Below, piece after piece: positions 7,732 to 17,839 of a DNA stretch of 64,000 bases (its first letter is position 1; each line of letters starts with the position of its first letter). The translations under genes and the position numbers were made by a program. The stretch is from Rhodococcoides corynebacterioides (GTDB lineage Bacteria; Actinomycetota; Actinomycetes; Mycobacteriales; Mycobacteriaceae). The notes beneath the pieces are model-generated. The model was not told the origin of the DNA and did not search any database. It worked only from the letters and a program-made list of their open reading frames with translations. The stretch covers positions 620,001 to 684,000 of the forward strand of contig NZ_JABUBU010000001.1 of the NCBI RefSeq assembly GCF_019834675.1. Reading direction: 5' to 3'.

Positions 7732-9273
7732 CCGGCCCCGCGGCCGACCGATGGCGTCGGTCTCCGCGGCCGTGGACACCAGACGCACAGTCGTGGATCG
7801 ACTGCCGACTCGGCACAGCACGCGGTCGGACGAACCCTGTTGCACGACAGCGACGTCCGCGGTGTCGTCGTCGCCGGCGGTGGTGAACACGCACGCGTGT
7901 CCGTTCGGTCGACGGGGGCCGGGGTGGTCGTGGACCAGAAGGTCGACCCGGGGGTCGATCGGATGATGTGGCGCTGCGAGGGTGAGCGCCGACGGGTCGG
8001 CCGCGGCGGCGACCGGCTGTTGCCAGACCGCGGGCCGGTCGGTGGCCACGACGACGCGGGCACCCGTGGCCACCGCGCGCCACACCAGCTGGAACACCAC
8101 GAACGCCTCGGCGTCGACCGCGACGTGTCGCACTCCCGGTCCCCACAGGCGTACGGCGACGCCGCGACCGTCGTCGCGCACTCCGATCAGCTGTCCGCAC
8201 CCGGCGAGGGGAACGGCGAGGAGTTCCGGATCGGCGGCGGCTACGGGGAGGAGGCGGTCCGGGCGGCGTCGGTAGCCGGGACCGTTCTCGCCGGCCCGGC
8301 GGCGGTCCGGTCGGACGCCGATCATGCCTCGGAGTTGTCGGTCGGTCGCGACCGAGAGGTGTCCCCGCGTCGTGGACCCGGCCGAGGTCAGCCACCACGA
8401 CACGGCGTCCGCGGTACCGATCGCGGACCGGGTGGCGGCGACGGTGCGCCGACCCGTCGGCAGGGCGTGCCACAGCCCCGGATCGGCGTCGTTCCGGGCA
8501 GCGTCGAGTGCGTCGACGTCGAGCGGCCGCAGCAGGACCGCATGGGCAGCCGCCACGTGGACGAGCCGCTGCAGGTGAAGGTCGAGAACGGCCGCGAGAC
8601 CGGCGGCGCCCCCGCCGCGGCGAGCGATCGCCGGGGCCGCGTGCACCACGTCCAGGACCATAGTCAGGTAGGTGCTGCGCACGGCGGCGGCTCCCGCCGC
8701 GCTCGTCATCGGAAGGACCGTGGCGTGAGGTCGCCCCGGGTGCCGCGGTCGACGGACCACGCTGTCCACGACGACGTCGATCGGGGCCTCGTCGCCGTCC
8801 GCGGCCCGAGCGAGCAGAGCCCGCACCGGAACCGACAGATCCGGCTCGACCGATTGCCCGTCGAGGATCGACCAGCCCTCGGAGCGGGTGGGCGTCAGCT
8901 CCGCCACCACGGCCGCCGTGGCCCCGTCCCAGACGAGCGCGGTCGGCCGGCCTGCGATGTCGACCGACACCGTCGTCGTCGACCGCGTGCGGGCGTGCGC
9001 CGGGGCCCACCGACCTCGGGGAGCCGACCGAATCCACCGAGCCCACGGAGACCACGAGGGCGCGACGGCGGCGGCGAGGAGAACCGCCGCACCGAGTGCC
9101 ACGGCGATCACGACCGCCCACCCGACGGGTGCACCGAGTGCGGCCGCGACGAGGGCGACCACGGTGCCGCCGGCCACGGCCGTCGACACCCGGCGGTGTT
9201 CCCCGGGGCGGGGATCGGCGGCATCGGACGCGTCCGCGGCCGCCGGTGACCCGATGTACTGTGCCCTCAGCAC
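7720..9273 (-). CDS. eccE: Type VII secretion protein EccE (ESX-4)
   Basis: The 517-residue product starts at a GTG (9273) with GAGG six nt upstream. Two adjacent hydrophobic helices lie near the N-terminus (VAGGTVVALVAAALGAPVGW and VIAVALGAAVLLAAAVA), followed by a cytosolic/periplasmic domain with the EccE pattern (VSVDIAGRPTALVWDG and further WSILDGQSVEPDL). EccE sits at the periphery of the ESX membrane complex. M. tuberculosis ESX-4 lacks eccE, whereas M. abscessus and nocardial ESX-4 loci retain it. The gene is divergent from eccB with a 56-bp gap. Assignment rests on topology, position and weak motif similarity. Confidence 0.8.
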   Translation of the reverse strand: MLRAQYIGSPAAADASDAADPRPGEHRRVSTAVAGGTVVALVAAALGAPVGWAVVIAVALGAAVLLAAAVAPSWSPWARWIRSAPRGRWAPAHARTRSTTTVSVDIAGRPTALVWDGATAAVVAELTPTRSEGWSILDGQSVEPDLSVPVRALLARAADGDEAPIDVVVDSVVRRPRHPGRPHATVLPMTSAAGAAAVRSTYLTMVLDVVHAAPAIARRGGGAAGLAAVLDLHLQRLVHVAAAHAVLLRPLDVDALDAARNDADPGLWHALPTGRRTVAATRSAIGTADAVSWWLTSAGSTTRGHLSVATDRQLRGMIGVRPDRRRAGENGPGYRRRPDRLLPVAAADPELLAVPLAGCGQLIGVRDDGRGVAVRLWGPGVRHVAVDAEAFVVFQLVWRAVATGARVVVATDRPAVWQQPVAAAADPSALTLAAPHHPIDPRVDLLVHDHPGPRRPNGHACVFTTAGDDDTADVAVVQQGSSDRVLCRVGSRSTTVRLVSTAAETDAIGRPRGRSAW

Positions 9274-9329
9274 GGACGGCCTCGGGGGGCGTCCGCGAAC
9301 GGCCGGGGGGCCGGTGAGGTGGGGGGACG

Positions 9330-10736
9330 ATGGCACGGACACCGACCACGAAGTGGCAGGTGGGGGCGCACCGATTCGCGACGCGGCGCGTGGACAACGC
9401 TCTGCTGCACGGTGATTCGAGTGCTCGGCACGATCCGCTCCGGTCGTCGGGGCGCGCCGCGGCCGTGGGCGCGGTGCTCGCGATCCTGATGCTGGCCGGG
9501 TGCGGGATCCTGGCGTTCCTGCGGCCTGCGCCGACCATCGGGGATGCCGAGATCGTGCGTGACGACGACACCGGGTCGATCTACGTCGTCCGTGACGGGG
9601 TGCTGCATCCGACCTCCGGTCTCGCGTCCGCACGGCTGTTCGTCGGTCGACCGGACGACGCGTTGGGTGTTCCGACGGAGCGCATCGCCGATCGACCTCG
9701 GGGCGCGGCGGTCGGCATCGTCGACGCTCCGCACTCCGTGGCGGTCCGGACGGACGCCACCGTCTGGTCGGTGTGCGATCGCGGTGCGTCGCCGGGACAG
9801 GCCGGACGCACGACGGTCTCCGTCGCCTCCGACTCGGGCACGGCGCGAACCCGGCAGCTCGGCGACGCGATGGTGTGGCGGCGCGACGACGTCACCTACC
9901 TCGTCCACGACGGCGTGCGTTCGCGCGTCGACCTGGCCGACACGGTGGTGGTGCGAGCCCTCGGACTGGACGGCGCGGTGCCCGTCCCGGTGAGCGCCGC
10001 GCTGCTCGACTCGGTGCCCGAGTCGCGACCGCTCGACGTGCCGCGCCCCGACGGCGCCGGAGCGCCGGTGTCCTACTCGTTGGGTGGCCGGGTGGTCGGA
10101 TCCGTGGTGACGGTCGACCTCGGCGATCGCAGCCAGCACTACCTCGCCCTGGCCGACGGCATCCAGTCGATCGGTCCCGCGGTGGCCCAGGTTCTGCGGT
10201 TCGCCGACTCGGCCGGGCGCGTCGGCATCGACGTCATCGCCCCGGACGTGATCGCGCGCGCACCCCGAACCGAACGCCCGCTGGACGTCTCGGCCTTCCC
10301 GGACACCCCGCCGCGACTCGACACGGTCGGCGACGCGTGTGCGGTCTGGTCGGCGCCGGACGCCGGCCCCGTCACCGTCGTCGGCGGCCGCGAGGTTCCG
10401 GACCTGCGGCCGACGGCCGTCGAGCAGCCCGGGGCGGACGGTGGCGGGGACGCCGTCGACAGCGTCGATCTCGACGCGGGCGCGGGGGTGTACGTGGTGG
10501 CGACCGACCCGGAGGTCGCCGACACCCGACGTGACGGCCGCTTCTACGTGTCCGACACCGGCACGCGCTACGGCGTCCCGACGGACGACGATGCACGCGC
10601 GCTCGGATTCGGCGATCCCGTGCCCGTGCCGTGGTCCATGCTCGCGCTGCTCCCCGCCGGCCCGACCCTGACCGTCGACGCGGCGCGACGCAGTCACGAC
10701 GGACCGCCGGTCGACTCGGTGTCGAACGGTCGGTGA
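9330..10736 (+). CDS. eccB: Type VII secretion protein EccB (ESX-4)
   Basis: The 468-residue product has the EccB signature start (TKWQVGAHRFATRRVDNALL), one transmembrane helix at about residues 44-66 (VGAVLAILMLAGCGILAFLR) and a large periplasmic domain. EccB is the periplasmic scaffold of the secretion complex. It is preceded by a G-rich ribosome binding site. The gene faces mycP, with the two 3' ends overlapping by 43 bp, the same convergent arrangement as Rv3450c/Rv3449. Confidence 0.95.
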   Translation: MARTPTTKWQVGAHRFATRRVDNALLHGDSSARHDPLRSSGRAAAVGAVLAILMLAGCGILAFLRPAPTIGDAEIVRDDDTGSIYVVRDGVLHPTSGLASARLFVGRPDDALGVPTERIADRPRGAAVGIVDAPHSVAVRTDATVWSVCDRGASPGQAGRTTVSVASDSGTARTRQLGDAMVWRRDDVTYLVHDGVRSRVDLADTVVVRALGLDGAVPVPVSAALLDSVPESRPLDVPRPDGAGAPVSYSLGGRVVGSVVTVDLGDRSQHYLALADGIQSIGPAVAQVLRFADSAGRVGIDVIAPDVIARAPRTERPLDVSAFPDTPPRLDTVGDACAVWSAPDAGPVTVVGGREVPDLRPTAVEQPGADGGGDAVDSVDLDAGAGVYVVATDPEVADTRRDGRFYVSDTGTRYGVPTDDDARALGFGDPVPVPWSMLALLPAGPTLTVDAARRSHDGPPVDSVSNGR

Positions 10737-12073
10737 CGCCGAACAGCGCGGACCACCGCGACGCCGCCCAGAAGAAGGGCGCACGTTCCCGCTGCCGTGA
10801 CCGAGACGGTCGCGGGACGACGATCGGGCGGAGGGTCGGCGGGCACGGGTGCGAGAGGACGCGACGCCGCCGGCGCGGTGACGTCGATCGCCGTGGCCGT
10901 CACCGCGGCCACCGGGTCCAGCGTTCCGAAACCCACGGCCGTGTCCACACCACCGGCCGGGGCGTGGGCGGTGCGCACGATGCGCTCGATCACCTCCGGA
11001 GCGCGGAGCTCGGGGAATCGTGCGCGCACCAAGGCGGCCGTGGCGGACACGAACGGAGCGGCGAAGCTGGTGCCGTCGAAGGGCACCGTCCGTCCGTCAC
11101 GATCGACGGTGCCGGCGGCCAATCCGCGCCCCGTGGGGGACAACGAGACCACCCCGGTGCCCGGCGCTGCGATGTCGACCCAGGGCCCGCCGAGGGTGAA
11201 CGCCGACGGTCGACCGTCGGGGTCCACCGACGCCACGGTCAGGACGTGATCGTCGAACCACGCGGGAGAGGCGACGGTGCGCACGGGGGCGTCGTCGACG
11301 TCGTCGCCGCGAGCCAGGTCGTTGCGGTCGCGACACCGCCGACCGTCGACGTTCCCGGCGGCCGCGACCACCACCACGTCCTTCTCGACGGCGGCGTACT
11401 GCACCGCGGCGCCGAGCGCGGAGTCGCCCAGGAGCGATCCGGCGGGCGCACAGGCGACCTCCGAGATGTTGACGACGGTCGCGCCCGCATCCGCGGCCGC
11501 GACCACGGCACGCGCCATGGTCGCGACGGTGCCGTACCCACTCGAGGTCGATCCGTCGTCGGTGTTCGGCGACGAGGATAGCGCCGCGTACGCGGAACTC
11601 GATTGACGAATGCCGAGGATGCGGGCGTCGGGCGCGCCGCCGACGAATCCCGTTGCCGGATCGTCGTGGCCGGCGATGAGGCCCGCGACGACCGTGCCGT
11701 GGGCGTCGCAGTCCTCCGTGCCGTCGCCGGTGGCGTCGACGTAGTCGCCCCCGGGCTGCAGGCCGGGGAGTTGGGGGTGGCGTGCCACCCCGGTGTCGAT
11801 GACGGCGACGAGCTGGCCCGCCCCCCGCGTCAGCGGCCACACGTCGGCGAACCCGAGTTCGCGCTGCGCCGGCGGCGGTGCGCCCGTCGCGGCGGCGGGC
11901 GCCACCGCGGCGCAGGCCGTCCGCTGTTCGGTCGGCTCGTCGGGACCGATCGGGTCCGCGCTCGGGAGGGCGCCGGGGTCTATGACGGGCGACGCTCCCG
12001 CCACCGGCGCGGTCACCATCGCCGTGAACAGGGCGATCGCGGCACCCGTCCGCAGGACCGACGCCCGGATCAC
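10694..12073 (-). CDS. mycP: Mycosin MycP, subtilisin-like protease (ESX-4)
   Basis: The 459-residue product starts at GTG 12073, overlapping the eccD stop by 4 nt. It has an N-terminal signal segment (VLRTGAAIALFTAMVTAPVA), then the S8 catalytic triad: Asp93 in VAVIDTGVARH, His125 in DAHGTVVAG and Ser336 in GTSFAAPFVS, with the oxyanion Asn241 in AAAGN. A C-terminal helix (VTAAGTCALLLGGVAVVRAV) anchors it on the outer face of the membrane. Mycosins are needed for ESX function and stabilise the complex. All catalytic residues are present, so it should be active. Confidence 0.95.
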   Translation of the reverse strand: MIRASVLRTGAAIALFTAMVTAPVAGASPVIDPGALPSADPIGPDEPTEQRTACAAVAPAAATGAPPPAQRELGFADVWPLTRGAGQLVAVIDTGVARHPQLPGLQPGGDYVDATGDGTEDCDAHGTVVAGLIAGHDDPATGFVGGAPDARILGIRQSSSAYAALSSSPNTDDGSTSSGYGTVATMARAVVAAADAGATVVNISEVACAPAGSLLGDSALGAAVQYAAVEKDVVVVAAAGNVDGRRCRDRNDLARGDDVDDAPVRTVASPAWFDDHVLTVASVDPDGRPSAFTLGGPWVDIAAPGTGVVSLSPTGRGLAAGTVDRDGRTVPFDGTSFAAPFVSATAALVRARFPELRAPEVIERIVRTAHAPAGGVDTAVGFGTLDPVAAVTATAIDVTAPAASRPLAPVPADPPPDRRPATVSVTAAGTCALLLGGVAVVRAVRRHRPFDTESTGGPS

Positions 12074-13554
12074 AGCCCACGCACCGTGGAGAGAGCGCCG
12101 ACGATCCACACCGTGACGGGGATCAGTGCACCCGTCGCCGCGTACTCGCCCCAGTCCGCCGCCCGACGCACCGTGGGGGTGAACTCGTGGCGCGGCGCGA
12201 GGAGTCCACAGACGATCGTGACCACCGCGGCCGCGCCCGTCCCGGCCAACCACACGGCCGCGAGATCCGGCCGCACCACCACACCCACGGCGCACACCGC
12301 CGGGACGATGCAGCCCCCGGACACGGCAGCGATCAGCGCGCGGGTTCGGTCCCCGTGGCCGCGGCTCTGCGAACAGAACACGGCCGCGACCAGGACGGCG
12401 AACCCGAGGCGCACGGGATCCGTCGCGTCCGCGAGCTCGGCCGACGCCGCGACGACGGCCGCTGCGGCGGCCAGGACGGACAGCGCGGCGCCGTACCCCG
12501 TGAGGTAGCTGCGGGCCGTCGCACCGCGGGCGGCGACCAGATCGATGTCCGTGTCGACGGTGGCCGCGGCCGCGGCTCGAGTCGTCTCGGTGTGGCGATG
12601 GGCCACCCGGCCGGTCCCGGAGACCGCATCGCCGAGCGGGAGCGGACGGATACGGATGCCGGCTCGCGACGCCGCCAGGCGAGGGGCACGCGTGACGGCG
12701 ATCGTGCAGACCGTCGCCGTCACGGCGGCCACGTGCGCCGTCGAGAATTCGGCGAAGGCGGAGACCGCCCCGACGACCGTGCCGACGACGGCGACGGCCG
12801 TGATCGCGGTGAAGGTCGCGCGGCCCACGTTTCCGGCGACCGCGGACGTCAGGACGCACACCGTGGCCACCGCGGCGAATCCGAGCACGGCATCGGCCGC
12901 GAGGTCGTGACCGGGTACCGCCCCGACCCCCGCTCCGAACGCGAGCAGGCACGCCGATCCGCGTGCGCTGCAGACGAGCAGCGGATCTCGGGTCACGGTG
13001 GCGCAGAGGTACGCCGCGGCGGCGGTCAGCACGGCCACCGTGATGCCGACGACGACCAGAGCGGCGTGATCGGCGACGATCGTCGCCGCGGCCGCGGCGG
13101 CTGCCACGGCGAGGCCGACGGGCCCCACCGAGGCCGGCCACCGGGTTGCGTCGCTACCGCCGGGGACGAGCGCGACCGCAGCCGCGAGGTCGTCCACCAC
13201 GGGGGCGCTCACCGAGCCGCTCGGGGCCAGAACCAGAACGTCGCCGTCGCGAACATCGTTGTCCCACAACGACCTCGACCGCACCAATCGGCGCCCGGTG
13301 ATCGTCCACAGCTCGTACGTCGCCGGGATCGACTCCGGTTCCGCCGCGCCGGCGCGGGGCCGCACGACGGCCAGCAGGGCCGGGACGACCGCCGCCACGG
13401 CCAGACCGGCGGGCACGCTGACGTCCGCCTCCACACCGTCCCGCACCACCGTCGTCCGGACCGATCCCGGGGCCACGGTGCGGACGGATCCGTCCGCTAC
13501 CGCGCCCTCGCCGGACCGTCGGTCGATCGCCCCCGCGATCGGTTGCCCATTCAT
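12070..13554 (-). CDS. eccD: Type VII secretion integral membrane protein EccD (ESX-4)
   Basis: The 494-residue product starts at ATG 13554. The first about 110 residues form the ubiquitin-like cytosolic domain (TTVVRDGVEADVSVPAGLAV, then LWTITGRRLVRSRSLWDNDV). About eleven hydrophobic helices follow, typical of the EccD channel-forming subunit. The open frame continues 157 codons upstream but that part is antisense to eccC. The gene is translationally coupled to mycP, an order shared with Rv3448-Rv3449. Confidence 0.93.
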   Translation of the reverse strand: MNGQPIAGAIDRRSGEGAVADGSVRTVAPGSVRTTVVRDGVEADVSVPAGLAVAAVVPALLAVVRPRAGAAEPESIPATYELWTITGRRLVRSRSLWDNDVRDGDVLVLAPSGSVSAPVVDDLAAAVALVPGGSDATRWPASVGPVGLAVAAAAAAATIVADHAALVVVGITVAVLTAAAAYLCATVTRDPLLVCSARGSACLLAFGAGVGAVPGHDLAADAVLGFAAVATVCVLTSAVAGNVGRATFTAITAVAVVGTVVGAVSAFAEFSTAHVAAVTATVCTIAVTRAPRLAASRAGIRIRPLPLGDAVSGTGRVAHRHTETTRAAAAATVDTDIDLVAARGATARSYLTGYGAALSVLAAAAAVVAASAELADATDPVRLGFAVLVAAVFCSQSRGHGDRTRALIAAVSGGCIVPAVCAVGVVVRPDLAAVWLAGTGAAAVVTIVCGLLAPRHEFTPTVRRAADWGEYAATGALIPVTVWIVGALSTVRGL

Positions 13555-13774
13555 CGACCTGTCCCCCCGAACGGTCTCGCGCACCGGGGCGTCGATGCCG
13601 CCCCCGGAATCCGACAGCACTATAGGTGACCCCGCCGACACCGGCCGTCCGGCCGGGGAACTCGAGCCGAAACCATCCCCGGGTCGGCAGCGATCACCTC
13701 GTTCGTGTCGGACTGCCGGGTTATCGTCACGCGTGGTTCGTCGGCGGGGCGACGACACCGAGGGGGGATACGTC

Positions 13775-16700
13775 ATGTCGATCGATGCAGCACTTGCGGA
13801 CGGTGGTCCGCGGGCACCCGGTGCGAGGGTGCCGTTCAGCCGTCCGCGCTCCCGGTCGACGCCGCCGGCGGCGTCGACCGGCGACGTCGCGCTCGAGGCG
13901 CCGCCGGAAATCCCCGGGGTCGCACCCGCGAGTCCGATGGCACGCCTGATCCCGGTCGTGATGGTGGTGGCGATGGTCGGGATGGTCGTGTTCATGGTGA
14001 CCTCGGGTGCGGCCGCCAACCCCACGGCACTGCTCTTCCCGGTGATGATGGGTGTGTCGATGCTGGCGATGGTCGCGAGCGGAGGTCGTGGTGGCGCCTC
14101 GCGTGCGGCCGAACTGGATCAGTCGCGTCGGGACTACGTCCGCTACCTCGACCGGGTGCGGGCGGACCTGGACCGCACCGCGCACACACAGAGCGTCGCG
14201 CTGCGGCACGCCCATCCGGAGCCGACGTCGCTGATCGCGCTCGTCGGGTCCGAGCGAATGTGGGAGCGTCGGCCCGTCGATCCGGACTTCCTGCACGTCC
14301 GGGCGGGGACCGGCAGCCAGCGACTGCTCACGCGGCTGGTGCCGCCGGAGACCGGGCCGGCCGAGGACCTCGACCCGGCGTGCGCGGCGATGCTGCGCGA
14401 TCTCGTCCGCGCCCGAGCCATCGTGCCGGGATTGCCGACCGCGCTGTCCCTGTCGGCGTTCTCGGCGGTGACGGTTCCGGCGTCGGAGCGCGGCCGGTCG
14501 GTGCTGCGCGCGATCGTCGCGCAGGCGGCGACGTTCCACGGTCCGGACGACCTTCTCGTCGTCGTGTCGGCACCGGCGGAGGACGTCGAGTGGGACTGGG
14601 TCAAATGGCTGCCGCACCACCGGGTCGCGCTCGATCGTGACCCCCTCGACTCCCTCGGCGCAGTCGGCGCCGCGCTGCCGGAGACGCTCCGAGTCGTCGA
14701 CCACGTCGAACTCGGTGCCGTGTTGTCCCGAGTTCCGGTCGAGGCGCGGGTCCTGGTCGTGGCCGACGGCCACGGCCACGACATCGCACGCGTGTCGACC
14801 GTGGTCGACCGGCCCGGGGTGACCGTCCTGGGAACCGTGCCCGGCGACGTCGGATCGGCTCTGCCGGACGACGCGACCGTCCCCCGTGTTCTCGACCTCG
14901 TCCTCGACGGGGACGACCTCGGCGCGCGCAGCAGCGTCGGTGTGGAGATGTTCGGCCGCGCCGATGCGGTCGACCGGCCCACGGTGACGGCATTGGCCCG
15001 TGCGCTGGCCCGATACGAGGCGGCGTCGGACGCCGGCGCCGAGGCGGGGCCGCGTCGATCCGATGCCTGGCACCACCTTCCGGGCATGACCGCACCGGAC
15101 GAGCTCGATCCCGACGTCGCGTGGCGGGGCCGGACCGGTCGAGCGCGCCTGCGGGTCCCGTTCGGACTCGACTACGACGGGCGGGTGGTCGAACTCGACC
15201 TGAAAGAGGCCGCCGAGGGCGGCATGGGCCCGCACGGCCTGTGCATCGGTGCCACCGGCTCGGGCAAGTCCGAGTTGTTGCGCACGCTCGTGCTGGGGTT
15301 GATCGCGACGCACGCCCCCGACGTGCTCAATCTCGTGCTCGTCGACTTCAAGGGCGGTGCCACGTTCCTCGGACTGGACGATGCACCCCATGTCGCCGCC
15401 GTGATCACCAATCTCGCGGAGGAGGCGCACATGGTCGAGCGCATGCGTGACGCACTCGCCGGCGAGATGAACCGTCGGCAGGAACTGCTCCGGTCGTCCG
15501 GCAACTTCGCGAACGTGACCGAGTACGCGGCCGCTCGCGCGCGCGGTGCGGCGCTGGACCCGTTGCCCGCGCTGTTCGTCGTGGTCGACGAGTTCTCGGA
15601 ACTGCTCAGCCGGTTCCCGGACTTCGCGGACCTCTTCGTCGCCATCGGGCGGTTGGGTCGGTCCCTGCACATCCATCTGCTGCTGGCCAGTCAGCGTCTC
15701 GACGAGGGGCGCCTGCGGGGACTGGACTCCCACCTGTCGTACCGCATCGGCTTGAAGACCTTCTCGCCCGGCGAGTCTCGCTCCGTCCTGGGGGTGCCCG
15801 ATGCGTATCACCTCACGGGCGGACCCGGCGCCGGGTTCCTCAAGAGCGACGCCGGTGACCCGGTTCGCTTCACCGCGGCCTTCGTGTCCGGGCCCGTGGT
15901 GACGGCGGGCGGCGAGACCGCGTACACCGGACATGCGTCGTCCGGGCATCCGCCCGTGCGTCTCTTCTCGGCCGTCGACCGAGTCGGGCCCGCCGAGCTC
16001 GTCGAGTCGTCGGGCGCGTCGGGTTCGGGGATCGGGTCGCCGGTCGAGATCGACGTGTCGGGCCCGGCGACCGGATCGGCGACCACGGGGTCGGGCGGAT
16101 CGCGAACGTTGCTCTCCGCCGTGGTCGATCGACTGCGCGGCCACGGTCGTCCCGCCCACCGGGTCTGGTTGCCCCCGCTCGATCGTCCCGTTCCGCTCGA
16201 CGCGATCGCGGGGGGACCCACGCGGACCGGCACGGGGTCGCTCGCGGCCACCGTCGCCCTGGTCGACCGGCCCTTCGACCAACGACGCGACCCGCTGGAG
16301 CTGGACCTGTCGGGGTCGGCGGGTCACCTCGCCGTGGTCGGTGGACCGCAATCCGGGAAGTCGACCGCGGCCGCCACCGTCGTTCTCGCACTAGCGCAAC
16401 GGTATTCGCCGAGCGCGTGCCGAGTGGTGGCACTCGACTTCGGCGGCGGGACACTGTCGTTGCTGCGCGGCCTGCCGCACGTGTCGGCCATCGCCGGGCG
16501 TGCCGATGCCGACGTGGTGCGCCGCATCGTCGCGGACACCGCGTCGCTGATTCGTCGACGGGAGTCGCTCTTCCGTGAGTGGGGGATCGCCTCGATGGAG
16601 GAGCTCCGCGCCTCGCGCGCCGCACGCCCCGACACCGACAGCGCCGACGTGATCCTCGTCGTGGACGGGTGGGCGACCGTGCGGTCGGACTTCGACGCGA

Positions 16701-17839
16701 TCGAGGCCACGCTCGCGCGGATAGCGGCCACGGGCTTGTCCTACGGCGTCCACCTCGTTCTCACCGCCGGGCGGTGGGCGGACATCAGGCCGGCCGTGAA
16801 GGACGCGATCGGATCGCGTCTCGAGCTGCGGCTGGTCGACCCGCTCGATTCCGACGTGGGGCGGGCGCAGGCCTCGTCCGTTCCGCAACGCCCGGGTCGC
16901 GGCGTCACCAAGGACGGGCTGCATCTGCTGGTGGCGTTGCCGCGTCTCGACGGCGTGCCCTCGGCCGTGGGGCTGACCGGCGCCATCGGCGACGCGGTGA
17001 CCCGAGTGCGCACGGGCTGGGCCGACAGTCCCGCCGCGCCGCCGTTGCGACTGCTTCCGCACCTCCTGCGCCGGGCGGACTTCCTGGCGACCGCGTTCGG
17101 GGTCGAGGCGTCACGGCCCTGGCCGCCGCCCGGCCGGGTCGGCTTCCACGGCGTTCTGCCCCTGGGCGTCGACGAGGACGAGTTGGCACCGGTGTCCGTC
17201 GATCTGGCCGAGAATCCGCACTTCCTCGTGTTCGGTGACGGGCGAAGCGGCAAGACCTCGGTGTTGCGGTCGTTGTGCGCGGGGCTGGTGGAGGCGAACG
17301 ATGCTGCGTCCCTTCGCGTTCTGCTGATCGACTACCGACGCACGTTGCTCGACGTGATCCCCGACGACCGGCTGGCCGGACGGGCATCGTCCGCGGACGA
17401 GGCCGGCCCGATGGTTGTCGAGCTCGCGCGACACCTGCGCGGGCGGCGGCCGGGGCCGGAGACGACCAAGGAACAGCTGGCGGCGCGGTCGTGGTGGACG
17501 GGCCCCGAAATCGTGGTCGTCGTGGACGATTACGACCTCGTGGTCACGCCCAGCGGCAACCCGGTGGCCGAGCTGCTGGACCTCCTGTCGGTCGCCCGCG
17601 ACGTCGGCCTGCACCTGGTGATCGCGCGGCGATCCGGCGGTGCGGCCCGGGCCCTGTACGAGCCGGTGCTGGCCCGCCTGCGGGATCTTGCGACTCCGGG
17701 GTTGATCCTCAGCGGCAATCGCGACGAGGGAGTCCTGCTCGGCACGGTCCGGCCGTCCGAACAACCACCCGGGCGGGGCACCGTCGTCGACCGTTCGCGC
17801 ACCATCGTGGTTCAGACGGCCTACGCGGAGGACGCGTGA
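13775..17839 (+). CDS. eccC: Type VII secretion ATPase EccC (ESX-4)
   Basis: The 1354-residue product begins at ATG 13775 with GAGGGGGGA upstream. Two transmembrane helices near residues 50-95 (LIPVVMVVAMVGMVVFMV, LLFPVMMGVSMLAMVASG) precede a DUF-type stalk and three FtsK/SpoIIIE ATPase domains. Walker A motifs are GATGSGKSE near residue 492, GGPQSGKST near 855 and GDGRSGKTS near 1156. The first domain has a full Walker B (LFVVVDEFSELL); the second has VVDGW, without the usual acidic residue, and the third VVDDYD. EccC recognises WXG100 substrates and powers export. It is one piece, as in ESX-4, not split as in ESX-1. Confidence 0.97.
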   Translation: MSIDAALADGGPRAPGARVPFSRPRSRSTPPAASTGDVALEAPPEIPGVAPASPMARLIPVVMVVAMVGMVVFMVTSGAAANPTALLFPVMMGVSMLAMVASGGRGGASRAAELDQSRRDYVRYLDRVRADLDRTAHTQSVALRHAHPEPTSLIALVGSERMWERRPVDPDFLHVRAGTGSQRLLTRLVPPETGPAEDLDPACAAMLRDLVRARAIVPGLPTALSLSAFSAVTVPASERGRSVLRAIVAQAATFHGPDDLLVVVSAPAEDVEWDWVKWLPHHRVALDRDPLDSLGAVGAALPETLRVVDHVELGAVLSRVPVEARVLVVADGHGHDIARVSTVVDRPGVTVLGTVPGDVGSALPDDATVPRVLDLVLDGDDLGARSSVGVEMFGRADAVDRPTVTALARALARYEAASDAGAEAGPRRSDAWHHLPGMTAPDELDPDVAWRGRTGRARLRVPFGLDYDGRVVELDLKEAAEGGMGPHGLCIGATGSGKSELLRTLVLGLIATHAPDVLNLVLVDFKGGATFLGLDDAPHVAAVITNLAEEAHMVERMRDALAGEMNRRQELLRSSGNFANVTEYAAARARGAALDPLPALFVVVDEFSELLSRFPDFADLFVAIGRLGRSLHIHLLLASQRLDEGRLRGLDSHLSYRIGLKTFSPGESRSVLGVPDAYHLTGGPGAGFLKSDAGDPVRFTAAFVSGPVVTAGGETAYTGHASSGHPPVRLFSAVDRVGPAELVESSGASGSGIGSPVEIDVSGPATGSATTGSGGSRTLLSAVVDRLRGHGRPAHRVWLPPLDRPVPLDAIAGGPTRTGTGSLAATVALVDRPFDQRRDPLELDLSGSAGHLAVVGGPQSGKSTAAATVVLALAQRYSPSACRVVALDFGGGTLSLLRGLPHVSAIAGRADADVVRRIVADTASLIRRRESLFREWGIASMEELRASRAARPDTDSADVILVVDGWATVRSDFDAIEATLARIAATGLSYGVHLVLTAGRWADIRPAVKDAIGSRLELRLVDPLDSDVGRAQASSVPQRPGRGVTKDGLHLLVALPRLDGVPSAVGLTGAIGDAVTRVRTGWADSPAAPPLRLLPHLLRRADFLATAFGVEASRPWPPPGRVGFHGVLPLGVDEDELAPVSVDLAENPHFLVFGDGRSGKTSVLRSLCAGLVEANDAASLRVLLIDYRRTLLDVIPDDRLAGRASSADEAGPMVVELARHLRGRRPGPETTKEQLAARSWWTGPEIVVVVDDYDLVVTPSGNPVAELLDLLSVARDVGLHLVIARRSGGAARALYEPVLARLRDLATPGLILSGNRDEGVLLGTVRPSEQPPGRGTVVDRSRTIVVQTAYAEDA

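Noticed and set aside
10694..13141. 815-codon frame suggesting a fusion upstream of mycP
   Set aside because: The extra N-terminal part is an Arg/Gly-rich misreading of eccD; the mycosin starts at the GTG overlapping the eccD stop.
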